A DNA stretch of 64,000 bases, from NCBI RefSeq assembly GCF_932526225.1, contig NC_064048.1:7915015-7979014 (forward strand). The letters run 5' to 3'. Of this stretch, positions 59,001 to 64,000 are shown piece after piece (the first letter of the stretch is position 1; each line of letters starts with the position of its first letter). Source of the stretch: Nematostella vectensis (taxonomy: Eukaryota; Cnidaria; Anthozoa; Actiniaria; Edwardsiidae). Position numbers and translations under genes: made by a program. The notes under the pieces were generated by a model. The model did no database searches, was not told the origin of the DNA, and worked only from the letters and a program-made list of their open reading frames with translations.

Positions 59001-61143
59001 ATGCGCTACCCTGGTTATCTTCTGCACAAGAACATCACATTACTACATGCGCATTTGCTACCCTGGCTATCTTATGCACAAGAACATCACAGTACTACAT
59101 GCGCTACCCTGGCGATCTTCTGCACAAAAACATCACAGTACAACAAGCGCTACGCTGGCCATCTTCTGCACAAGAACATTGCAGTACTACATGCGCTACC
59201 CTGGCTATCTTATGCACAAGAACATCACAGTACAACATGCGCTACCCTGGCGATCTTCTGCACAAGAACATCGCAGTACAACATGCACGACCCTGGCTAT
59301 CTTCTGCACAAGAACATTGCAGTACTACATGCGCTAGCCTGGCGATCTTCTGCACAAGAACATTACAGTACTACATGCGCTACCATGGCTATCTTCTGCA
59401 CAAGAACATCACAGTACCACAAGCGCTACCCTGGTTATCTTCTGCACAAGAACATTACAGTACTACATGCGCTACCCTGGCTATCTTCTGCACAAGAACA
59501 TCACAGTACAACATGCGCGACCCTGGCTATCTTCTGCACAAGAGCATCACAGTACAACATGCGCTACCCTGGCTATCTTCTGCACAAGAACATCACAGTA
59601 CAACATGCGCTACCCTGGCTATCTTCTGCACAAGAACATCACGGTACAACATGCGCTACCCTGGCGATCTTCTGCACAAGAACATCACAGTACAACATGC
59701 GCGACCCTGGCTATCTTCTGCACAAGAACATAACAGTACAACATGCGCTACGCTGGCTATCTTCTACACAAGAACATCACAGTACAACAAGCGCTACCCT
59801 GGCTATCTTCTGCACAAGAACATCACAGTACAACAAGCGCTACGCTGGCCATCTTCTGCACAAGAACATCACAGTACAACATGCGCTACCCTGGCTATCT
59901 TCTGCACAAGAACATCACAGTACAACAAGCGCTACGCTGGCCATCTTCTGCACAAGAACATCACAGTACAACATGCGCTACCCTGGCGATCTTCTGCACA
60001 AGAACATCACAGTACAACATGCGCTACCCTGGCTATCTTCTGCACAAGAACATCACAGTACAACATGCGCTACCCTGGCTATCTTCTGCACAAGAACATT
60101 ACAGTACTACATGCGCTACGCTGGCTATCTTCTGCACAAGAACATCACATTACTACATGCGCATTCGCTACCCTGGCTATCTTATGCACAAGAACATCAC
60201 AGTACTACATGCGCGACCCTGGCTATCTTCTGCACAAGAACATTGCAGTACTACATGCGCATGCGCTACCATGGCTATATGGACATCTTTGTGTAGACAC
60301 TAAGGATGCAAAGCCAACCAGCGATAACCTAGTTATCAAAGTTTTGTGTCCGCAAATCTGTAATTTTTGCAAGGTAAGTGAATAACTTGTATTGTTGGCC
60401 ACCGTAGTGCCTACTGAACTATAATAAAGCATTCCAGCAGATGGTCGGCTTATCCAGACGCTAATATAAGATGGTAAATTTTGAGCTCACCTCTTCTGAC
60501 ATCATACAATCAGGCACCTAAAAATAGAACAGTGTAAAATTTTCACTCTTGCCAAAAAAAAACCTATGTTTGGGTATAGGGGTGCCGCTGGAGGTTTTCA
60601 AACCTGTCCCTTTTTAGGTCAAAAATTCTGAAAAACCATACCCTGTTTAGGACAACACCCCTGATTCTAGGACCCTGTTTAGGCAAGGGAGCGAGGCAGA
60701 ATGTGTTTTATTTACCACGAAAATAAACCACTTTGCTTTATTCACGCGTCGTGTGTGTTTGTTTTGTGTGAGATATCAGTTTGGCTGTTGGGGTTGTGGG
60801 GCTCGGGTGTGAAGTGGATTATGTTTGTCAACAGGGTCTTTGTTCGTATAATACCCGAATCCTTTCCGGATCCTCTCCGAGGCTCGCGATACACTTCGTG
60901 CATCTTTCGTCGGCACTGTGCCGATACTACGCGTATCTGATATCTTCGGGCGGTCTGTAACCGATGAAACAAACAAAGACCCTGTTGACAAACATAATCA
61001 AACAAACATGAAAGGGTCAAAATTGAAATGAGAATTCACAGGATTTAAACTTAGTCCCTTGCGGCAGCCAAACGAGAAAATCTACTAGTGACCTAGGTTA
61101 TGGTAAAACATAAATAAATACTAACCAGCTCTGCGATAGTCTC
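37618..61143 (-). CDS. TRPC-like channel with inserted vWA domain and C-terminal SPRY domain (gene B)
   Basis: Minus-strand exons in order: 61143-61126, 60517-60491, 53097-53074, 52097-52080, 51337-51308, 51232-51192, 50910-50804, 50491-50376, 50038-49841, 49568-49358, 48802-48557, 47126-47035, 46768-46552, 46451-46428, 43954-43782, 43517-43393, 43322-42969, 42154-41965, 41750-41565, 41073-41041, 40965-40893, 40690-40563, 40045-39899, 39428-39260, 38457-38264, 37800-37618. From the Met at 51232 to the stop there are 3207 nt (1068 residues), all phases matching; upstream micro-exons add 39 residues and the 5' end is not found. Numbered from that Met: TRP_2-like N-terminus 1-154, pre-S1 155-224, vWA 225-417, S1-S2 418-475, linker 476-516, S3-S5 517-634, pore and S6 635-698, TRP box 699-760, SPRY about 828-1008, helical tail 1009-1068. 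It is a predicted cation channel of the plasma membrane. The N-terminal joins (51.2-50.8 kb and the micro-exons) are the least certain. Confidence 0.8.
37801..38263. other. gene B last intron with CAT/ATC-rich tract
   Basis: TCATCAACATTATCACC-type simple repeat at about 37862-37920 and an A run at 38042-38056. No gene. Confidence 0.5.
38264..38457 (-). CDS. gene B: SPRY domain, C-terminal part
   Basis: Phase 1 in, phase 0 out (donor AAG|GTAGTT). It encodes HRGDLIGCFADFDNKKDG, VVFSLNGRVVGRGY and FYPYVGMGNNVTVIV, the GDxIGC...FxxNG...FYPxV series typical of SPRY domains. Confidence 0.9.
38659..39004. mobile_element. MITE with CAGGCCCGTATCC ends, ATATC duplication
   Basis: The left end CAGGCCCGTATCCAGGATTT starts at 38659; the right end CCCTAAGTACGGTCCTG closes at 39004. 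ATATC flanks both sides (38654-38658 and 39005-39009). It shares its interior with the copy at 47536-47862 and lies in a gene B intron. A further left end (AGGGGCGGATCAAGGATTT) lies at 39064. Confidence 0.75.
39260..39428 (-). CDS. gene B: SPRY domain, middle part
   Basis: Phase 0 in, phase 1 out (acceptor TTGCCCTTTAG). It encodes SLAVGLVNRGYNLHLFPGWQ and SNTVGYHVDDGKVFD, the conserved PGWQxxxVGYHxDDG core of SPRY domains. Confidence 0.92.
39429..39898. other. gene B intron, no recognised element
   Basis: Ordinary intron sequence. No repeat or gene was seen. Confidence 0.5.
39899..40045 (-). CDS. gene B: SPRY domain, N-terminal part
   Basis: Phase 0 in and out (147 nt). It encodes AWDSVGIRIDGNQLMYLGPD and ends RYLTRDFPGFE, fitting the first strands of the SPRY fold that continues in the next exons. 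Confidence 0.82.
40250..40514. mobile_element. MITE with 30-bp class inverted ends in a gene B intron
   Basis: TGCCTAGTGCACACTAGTGA at the left is inverted at the right as CACTAGTGTGCATAGGCA, with ATAACGAC/GTCGTTAT continuing inward. The interior contains GACATAATGACAT(T)AAGGAAATAAA repeats. Confidence 0.75.
40563..40690 (-). CDS. gene B: linker between TRP helix and SPRY domain
   Basis: Phase 1 in, phase 0 out (acceptor TTTGCCTTAAG, donor ATG|GTAAAG). It encodes DLVVKETEGSHQMVGQIAKR and RMMGFPSGKM. Cytoplasmic by position; the last part probably begins the SPRY domain. Confidence 0.75.
40893..40965 (-). CDS. gene B: cytoplasmic linker exon (73 nt)
   Basis: Phase 0 in, phase 1 out (acceptor TTTCCACAG, donor ACAG|GTCAGA). 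It encodes IFERLIKDLRSAYYSVYGYS. Confidence 0.7.
41041..41073 (-). CDS. gene B: 33-nt cytoplasmic micro-exon
   Basis: Phase 0 in and out (acceptor TTTGATTGCAG, donor CCT|GTGAGT). It encodes SELKKPEKVEP and may be alternatively used. Confidence 0.65.
41565..41750 (-). CDS. gene B: TRP box / TRP helix exon
   Basis: Phase 0 in and out. It encodes FYEWSYKKAITIRTY, then HPVPVPFNIVSLF, equivalent to the EWKFAR TRP box and the PxPFN segment following S6 in TRPC channels. A Cys-rich patch (KSCRQRCCH) follows. Confidence 0.9.
41965..42154 (-). CDS. gene B: pore loop and S6
   Basis: Phase 2 in, phase 0 out. The pore helix and filter region reads HLSWSLLGLADTSS (compare the LFW...GL pattern of TRPC), and S6 reads YGLFLIMGVVMLMNMMIALL followed by SNTYQQVE, the LNMLIAMMxNSYQ hallmark. 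Confidence 0.93.
42155..42968. other. gene B intron between S5 and pore exons
   Basis: AT-rich intron with no recognised element. Confidence 0.5.
42969..43322 (-). CDS. gene B: S3 to S5 of the channel
   Basis: Phase 2 in, phase 2 out (354 nt). It encodes SDRWNILDLLTLLSYVIILI (S3), LYGLNAMLLTLRVFGHMM (S4), GAIQIALFQIIGAVVAIFGQ and FLAATVAFSLAITKIYM (S4-S5 linker and S5). The WNxxD motif and linker arrangement are those of TRPC-type channels. Confidence 0.92.
43393..43517 (-). CDS. gene B: S2-S3 intracellular linker
   Basis: Phase 0 in, phase 2 out (acceptor TGTCTACACAG, donor GAG|GTAGGT). It is hydrophilic: STKPGENNETSPNEDHSPKP, then RKKNERVDTLRKYL, leading into the WNILD motif of the next exon. 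This linker is longer than in typical TRPC channels. Confidence 0.78.
43782..43954 (-). CDS. gene B: S1 and S2
   Basis: Phase 1 in, phase 0 out. It encodes YMDYFTTPHFVFARDTCSYL then VLLALHFLVCLQLSS (S1), and VVEWLILVFFVGRLLNE (S2). The xxEWLILxxxxGxxxNE pattern matches the start of S2 in TRPC channels. Confidence 0.9.
43955..44428. other. gene B intron with GGAAA-rich tract
   Basis: A purine-rich GGAAAGGAAA tract lies at 44044-44090. Nothing else is recognised. Confidence 0.5.
44429..45767. mobile_element. TTAA-flanked element with tripled left end
   Basis: TTAAGGGCCTATGGTATTAT occurs at 44429 and 44501 and, as TTTAGGGCCTATGG, at 44573, in a 72-bp tandem repeat. The inverted CCATAGGCCCTTAA ends at 45767. 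The TTAA termini suggest a piggyBac-like non-autonomous element. A + frame of 135 codons at 45325-45732 inside it has no recognised domain. Confidence 0.6.
46090..46200. repeat. palindromic GGTCCGTA-type repeat
   Basis: GGTCCGTAGGCCGAGG and the inverted CGATACGGACCGACC suggest a hairpin repeat related to that at 63155-63262. Confidence 0.45.
46428..46451 (-). CDS. gene B: 24-nt micro-exon between vWA and S1
   Basis: Phase 1 in and out (acceptor TTTCTCGCAG, donor TTTG|GTAAGT). With its partial codons it encodes IYGHDCF. It connects the end of the vWA domain to the S1 exon, and both its junctions are in phase. Confidence 0.75.
46552..46768 (-). CDS. gene B: vWA domain, C-terminal half
   Basis: Phase 0 in, phase 1 out (acceptor GACTGTCCAG, donor AAAA|GTAGGT). 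It encodes VLVLLTDDKLGESKEKL, ITMVAIGIGTHPDIKELEAI and ENVVLFPDFNVKDVGEKIS. These match the vWA beta-4 (VLVLLTDG), beta-5 (VxAIGIG) and last helix, including the Asp of the third MIDAS loop. Confidence 0.9.
46801..47023. repeat. (ATT)n and (AT)n microsatellites in a gene B intron
   Basis: A pure ATT run at 46803-46930 and an AT run at 46968-47023, the latter about 10 bp from the donor of the vWA middle exon. Confidence 0.95.
47035..47126 (-). CDS. gene B: vWA domain, middle
   Basis: Phase 1 in, phase 0 out (acceptor TTTTCCTCAG, donor AAG|GTTACA). It encodes TCVGSSLTTAKEMLLARAG, the G-x-x-L/T-x-A-x helix that follows the second MIDAS loop in vWA domains, with the conserved Thr kept. Confidence 0.82.
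47245..48017. mobile_element. TIR element with CGTTTCTCGAAACACCCGA ends, split by a nested MITE
   Basis: The left GCCCGTTTCTCGAAACACCC is inverted at the right as GGGTGTTTCGAGAAACGAAC, with TCTCGGGCCC / GGGCCCAAGGATTCTCGG continuing inward. The MITE at 47536-47862 is inserted in the interior, so it is younger. Confidence 0.75.
47536..47862. mobile_element. nested MITE with perfect 16-bp ends, CTTCA duplication
   Basis: CAGGCCCGTACCCAGG at 47536 is perfectly inverted as CCTGGGTACGGGCCTG ending at 47862. CTTCA flanks both sides (47531-47535 and 47863-47867). It contains a long G run. Same family as 38659-39004. Confidence 0.85.
48018..48480. repeat. repeat with CCCCTGCTACGGCCCTG ends
   Basis: GCCGTAGCAGGCCTCGCAAT (48021) and CCCCCTGCTACGGCCCTG (about 48089) are inverted. 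A second similar segment at 48387-48475 ends with CCCCCTGCTACGGCCCTG. Probably short MITEs. Confidence 0.5.
48557..48802 (-). CDS. gene B: vWA domain, N-terminal half
   Basis: Phase 1 in, phase 1 out (acceptor ACATTCTTTCAG, donor ACTG|GTATGC). It encodes YHVLFLLKPTSKDTLSVMKE, AMEKIMQNNN, THAAVLQAADHKPVPF and VVESMNF. The first strand and MIDAS position read LLKPTSK rather than the usual LLDxSxS, so the metal-binding Asp is absent. Confidence 0.85.
48803..49357. other. gene B intron between pre-S1 and vWA
   Basis: A G-rich run at 49035-49058 and two inverted segments (GCCCCGTGCAAACA at about 48840 and TGTTTGCACGGGGC at about 48969) that bound a possible small MITE at about 48839-48982. Confidence 0.5.
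49358..49568 (-). CDS. gene B: pre-S1 membrane segment
   Basis: Phase 0 in, phase 1 out (acceptor TTATGTTGCAG, donor AATG|GTAAGT). It encodes FVSHPVIYTLLMRKWIG, which parallels KFVAHPNCQQLL of TRPC, then a long hydrophobic stretch (WLIWVLINMLIPLDMVLFPF and LFAVMYLIHKIL) equivalent to the pre-S1 elbow. Confidence 0.85.
49841..50038 (-). CDS. gene B: N-terminal TRP_2-like region
   Basis: Phase 0 in and out. It encodes LLHEYAERNG, LSGSVQDFAVQLIDPLKGDD and FDRVADKAILCQQKK, matching the CxxFAxxLLDxC...LxxAI linker-helix region that precedes pre-S1 in TRPC channels. Confidence 0.82.
50376..50491 (-). CDS. gene B: N-terminal cytoplasmic exon
   Basis: Phase 1 in, phase 0 out (acceptor TCGTCATCAG, donor GCG|GTCAGT). 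It encodes FDEVLASEDIDQISDAVTAY and RTNCLEKAMA. An overlapping donor (GTCA|GTAAGC) exists but does not fit the next exon's phase. Confidence 0.75.
50804..50910 (-). CDS. gene B: N-terminal exon
   Basis: Phase 2 in, phase 1 out (acceptor CAACATTTCAG, donor TTCAG|GTAGCA). It encodes YSVSNLEISIKVYNVQSLCN and SHGYGCRS. The downstream phase match is exact; the upstream join uses a weak GTTTAC donor. Confidence 0.62.
51192..51232 (-). CDS. gene B: acidic N-terminal exon with possible start Met
   Basis: It follows acceptor TTATTCCAAG and encodes MSGQQEKEEAERS. It opens with ATG and could be an internal start; equally it can continue the upstream micro-exons in phase 0. Donor GTTTAC (51191 downward) is weak but gives the phase the next exon needs. 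Confidence 0.55.
51308..51337 (-). CDS. gene B: 30-nt micro-exon
   Basis: Acceptor TTTCTTTGCAG, donor GAG|GTTAGT. It encodes NEATPSANDE, phase 0 in and out. Confidence 0.55.
52080..52097 (-). CDS. gene B: 18-nt micro-exon in duplication copy 1
   Basis: Acceptor TTATTCTGAG, donor CAG|GTTAGT. It encodes RVIVHQ, phase 0. Its counterpart in copy 2 is at 61126-61143 and differs at 8 of 18 bases. Confidence 0.5.
52190..52690. repeat. GATGATGGTGGTGA minisatellite (copy 1)
   Basis: About 24- to 27-bp units TTCAGTGATGATGGTGGTGA with interspersed GATGAT. The same array is present, longer, at 61228-61868. Confidence 0.9.
53074..53097 (-). CDS. gene B: 24-nt micro-exon
   Basis: Acceptor TTAATTCTTTCCAG, donor GAG|GTCAGT. 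It encodes LIDEPFHE, phase 0. It lies 7 bp outside the end of duplication copy 1. Confidence 0.55.
53098..53490. other. intron sequence before the 46-bp array
   Basis: Unique-looking intron sequence. No gene or repeat was recognised. Confidence 0.5.
53490..60275. repeat. 46-bp minisatellite, about 147 copies
   Basis: The unit is ATGCGCTACCCTGGCTATCT, TCTGCACAAGAACATCACAG and TACTAC. Variants (GCGATCTTCTGCAAAAG, TTATGCACAAG, CATTACAG, ATGCGCATGCGC) cluster in blocks. Since 46 is one more than a multiple of three and the unit has no + strand stop, all three forward frames stay open for hundreds of codons. These are not genes. It lies in a gene B intron, antisense to the gene. Confidence 0.95.
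60491..60517 (-). CDS. gene B: 27-nt micro-exon
   Basis: Acceptor GTTCTATTTTTAG, donor GAG|GTGAGC. It encodes VPDCMMSEE. The other two frames contain stops, which fixes phase 0. Confidence 0.6.
61126..61143 (-). CDS. gene B: 18-nt micro-exon in duplication copy 2
   Basis: Acceptor TTATTCCTGAG, donor CTG|GTTAGT. It encodes ETIAEL, phase 0. It is the most upstream gene B exon I could place; earlier exons are probably beyond the window. Confidence 0.5.
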
Positions 61144-61227
61144 CTCAGGAATAAAAAGGAACTAAAATGTTAACAAAAAAGTAAAATACAATATATCAAA
61201 AACAAAACAAATCTTTAAGACTGTAAT

Positions 61228-61868
61228 GATGGTGTGCTGGTAATGGTGGTTATGTTGACGCACTAATAATGATGACGATGGTGATGATAATTCAGTTTAA
61301 ATGATAATTCAGTGATGATGGTGGTGACGATGATTCAGTGATGATGGTGGTGACGATGATTCAGTGATGATGGTGACGATGATTCAGTGATGATGGTGGT
61401 GAGGATGATTCAGTGATGATGGTGGTGAGGATGATTCAGTGATGATGGTGGTGACGATGATTCAGTGATGATGGTGGTGATGATGATTCAGTGATGATGG
61501 TGGTGACGATGATTCAGTGATGATGGTGACGATAATTCAGTGATGATGGTGGTGAGGATGATTCAGTGATGATGGTGGTGACGATGTTTCAGTGATGATG
61601 GTGGTGACAATGATTGAGTGATAATGGTGGTGATGATGATTCAGTGATGATGGTGGTGACAATGATTGAGTGATGATGGTGGTGATGATGATTGAGTGAT
61701 GACGGTGGTGACGATGATTCAGTGATGACGGTGGTGACGATGATTCAGTGATGATGGTGGTGATGATGATTCAGTGATGATGGTGGTGATGATGATGCAG
61801 TGATGATGGTGGTAATAGTGGTAACCGTAGTGATGATGGTGGTGATAGTGGTAACCATAGTGATGATG
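61228..61868. repeat. GATGATGGTGGTGA minisatellite (copy 2)
   Basis: Same unit as at 52190-52690, with extra units accounting for most of the length difference between the two duplication copies. Confidence 0.9.
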
Positions 61869-62429
61869 CAGGGGCGGCGAAGTTGTCCCATAATTGGGGG
61901 GGGGGGGAGCGAAAGTTAGGGGGGATGGGTGGGTAGGGGTAGGGGTGGTTGGTGGTTTCAGGGTGGAGGGGTGCTTGGTGGTTCCAAATCCTATTTATAA
62001 GAAAACGGGGATTTTAAACTGTTCAACAAATTTGTTGTCGGTTGCATATATACCGCTCGAAACCCGTTGGTTTAAAAAAACGTTCATATGTATCTAAAGA
62101 AACATCAGCTCAGAAAATAGGGGGGGCGCTGAACCATATGAAGAAAACGTTGTCGTTTTTGGGAATCTGGTACCGAGGAATTTTAGTTTCTTTTCAAATA
62201 CTTTCTCCGTTGACTAAAGATGGTCACAGTAACTGTTTTTCTCTTCTGTTTACAAGTCATAAAGTACGAAGCACCTGCGGTGCGGCAACCCTAAAAAATG
62301 ACAAGAATCGTGCAGTTTTTCCAAATAACGTGAAAAACGACAATTTTTGGGGAAATTTTCTTGATATGCCCCACTTTCAAGAGTGGGGAGGCTGGCGCAC
62401 CCCCTGCCCCTCCCCTTCCGTCGCCCCTG
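61869..62429. mobile_element. MITE with CAGGGGCGGCGAAG ends, TGATG duplication
   Basis: The left CAGGGGCGGCGAAGTTGTCC and the right CTTCCGTCGCCCCTG are inverted relatives. TGATG flanks both (61864-61868 and 62430-62434). Its left two thirds are also present in duplication copy 1 (about 52690-53067). Confidence 0.8.
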
Positions 62430-62434
62430 TGATG

Positions 62435-62775
62435 GTGGTTGTGGTAATCATAATGGTGGTGGTGGTGACGATGATTCTGTGATGGTGGTGGTGACGATGA
62501 TTCAGTGATGGTGGTGGTAGTGGTAACCATAGTGATGATGGTGGTTGTGGTAATCATAATGGTGGTGGTGGTGACGATGATTCAGTGATGGTGGTGGTGA
62601 CGATGATTCAGTGATAGTGGTGGTAGTGGTAACCATAGTGATGATGGTGGTTGTGGTAATCATAATGGTGGTGGTGGTGACGATGATTCAGTGATGGTGG
62701 TGGTAGTGGTAACCATAGTGATGATGGTGGTTGTCGTAATCATAATGGTGGTTGTGGTAATTATAGATGCTGTTG
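62435..62775. repeat. GATGGTGGTTGTGGTAATCATA minisatellite
   Basis: Related GATGGTGGTGGTGACGATGA units alternate with GTGGTAACCATAGTGATGAT, continuing the array interrupted by the MITE at 61869. Confidence 0.9.
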
Positions 62776-62789
62776 GTGTTGTTGGCAAA

Positions 62790-63130
62790 GTGGAACCTCG
62801 ATTTTACGATGGTCTAACCTCCCAGCGGAAATACGGTGAAATGTATTAGAAATATCTAACGATATTGGATACAACGTAATTCTCGATTATGATACAAATC
62901 TGCTCTCTCAAGCGTAATTTTGACCTCGATACAACAAAATAGCTGATTCTGTCATGCAGAATACAGTCTTACAATGAGTAATTGTACAGTCTTACACAAA
63001 GAACAGTTACAATATTATTATTTTTTAAAAGTTGATAATCATCCCGACCTCGCTACAACGATATTTTCAATGGATTTTCCTTTATATCGTAAAATAAAGG
63101 ACCTCTCTGCAACGATACCTCGATTTTACG
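62790..63130. repeat. Tigger-like end relics (ACCTCGATTTTACGAT)
   Basis: ACCTCGATTTTACGAT at 62804 and 63118 and related GACCTCGATACAACA and GACCTCGCTACAACGATA blocks resemble termini of Tigger-like elements. No transposase. Confidence 0.5.
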
Positions 63131-63154
63131 ATACATACTACTTATCAACCGAGC

Positions 63155-63262
63155 GCGAGGTCCGTACTGAGAAATCTCAGCCCGCGGGCTTTTTATACAG
63201 ACCGAGGCCGCAGGCCGAAGACTATGCAAAAAAACCAAGGGCTGAGCTTTCTCAGTACGGAA
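63155..63262. repeat. hairpin repeat with GGTCCGTACTGAGAAA arms
   Basis: CGAGGTCCGTACTGAGAAAT with CTCAGCCCG is inverted as GGGCTGAGCTTTCTCAGTAC with GGAACGAG, enclosing a loop with a smaller palindrome (GCAGGCC). A frame running through it is an artefact. Confidence 0.7.
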
Positions 63263-64000
63263 CGAGGAGCAAGGTTAATAAGTTATTTATTAAATGGCTT
63301 TTTAAAATATATGTACGAGAAGGAAAACTTATGAAGCTGAAGTGGAAAAAGGAACCCTTTCTGGATTTACAAGCCACGAGTGCTCAACTCCAAAGCTCGA
63401 AGTAACGAGTCGATTTGTAAAATGACCATCGAAAATTGCTTTTTACGCCGATTTTATCGACCTTCACATGAAAACATCATTTCTTTTATGTTGTTTCATT
63501 TAGATTAGTTGTCTTTACGGAAAATCGTCTTCAAACTCCCTGAGTTATGACAATTTCCCGCCATAATGATTTTGCAACTCGCGCGACAATTTCAAGTTTG
63601 CTGAAATTTTATTTGCGATAAAAAAGATAAATCGTCTCTTTATACGGGGGATAAAGGCAAATTACTCGAGGAATTTACCTGCATAGTATATCTTTATTCA
63701 AGAGATGTATTTTAGTGAATACATCTTACTCTGTGTGGAGAATTCAAGTGAAAGAAAACACCTTTACGATCAATTAGAGTGGAAAGCGACGATCAATTGG
63801 GACTATATTATTTCACAAAATTGTTGGTAAAAATTAAAAATTAAATCTTAATAAGTTCTGCATTTGAGGATGATTAAAAGCATTGGTGTGGGAATACAAA
63901 CTGGATTTCACTGAATGGTCATTGCAAATGGCCAAGTTCTTCCGCGGGTAAGTCCAATATTTTTACATTTCTCTTGTTTATCTCTCCAAGGAAACGATAA
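63263..64000. other. right edge, no recognised gene
   Basis: AT-rich. A GTAAGT at 63949 after CTTCCGCGG could be a + strand donor, but no supporting coding sequence was identified. Further 5' exons of gene B were not found here. Confidence 0.4.

Larger units (their letters stand above)
60798..62225. repeat. direct segmental duplication, copy 2 (source copy)
   Basis: Direct copy of 51753-53067, with a longer GATGATGGTGGTGA array and the complete MITE 61869-62429 at its right end. It contains the micro-exon 61126-61143. Confidence 0.9.

Noticed and set aside
53499-60385. Long forward open frames of 130 to 742 codons
   Set aside because: They lie in three frames over the same 46-bp repeat, whose unit has no stop and shifts frame each time. 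No domain, start context or splice structure supports a gene.
62974-63405. Forward frame of 143 codons at the right edge
   Set aside because: It crosses Tigger-like end relics and a hairpin repeat and shows no recognisable domain.

Overview
The window looks like nuclear DNA of an invertebrate animal, most likely an anthozoan cnidarian (sea anemone or coral). This rests on GT-AG introns of 0.1 to 10 kb, a secreted PAN-EGF-pentraxin gene, a TRPC-type channel gene, Polinton-like polymerase remains and many small inverted-repeat transposons. The species is not determined from the sequence. Exon models below were built by hand from splice sites, reading-frame phase and domain recognition; nothing was aligned to transcripts.

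Two genes converge tail to tail. Gene A (+ strand, ATG at 5500, stop at 32213-32215) has 12 coding exons whose phases all fit (2556 nt, 851 residues): signal peptide, PAN/apple domain, EGF-like domain, three pentraxin/LamG-like domains and a short Cys-containing C-terminus. Gene B (- strand, stop at 37618-37620, 5' end beyond or near the right edge) has 26 recognised coding exons. It encodes a TRPC-like cation channel with a von Willebrand factor A (vWA) domain inserted between the pre-S1 segment and S1, and a SPRY domain plus a short helical tail at the C-terminus. Its N-terminus is assembled from at least five tiny exons of 18 to 30 bp, all multiples of three and all in phase 0.

The introns are heavily loaded. 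Intron 1 of gene A (5609-15943) holds a broken Polinton/Maverick-like DNA polymerase on the opposite strand, several nested MITEs and a large inverted-repeat element. Intron 6 of gene A holds an 8.5 kb satellite of about 120 units of 70 bp. Each unit is made of the last 45 bp of exon 6, its splice donor, and the left end of a MITE that landed on the donor. Gene B introns hold a 6.8 kb, 46-bp minisatellite (53.5-60.3 kb). It is flanked by direct copies of a 1.3-1.4 kb segment, each carrying one micro-exon; the two introns are almost identical but the two micro-exons are not.

The left edge (129-1296) is a pogo/Tigger-like element carrying a HIRAN-like reading frame. Between the genes (32.2-37.6 kb) lie tandem repeats, including a 60-bp minisatellite at 34.3-36.6 kb. 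One MITE family with 5-bp target duplications and CAGGGGCG-type ends recurs at 11.9, 18.7/27.4, 38.7, 47.5 and 61.9 kb. The long open frames over the 46-bp, 60-bp and 70-bp arrays are products of the repeat unit and are not listed as genes.
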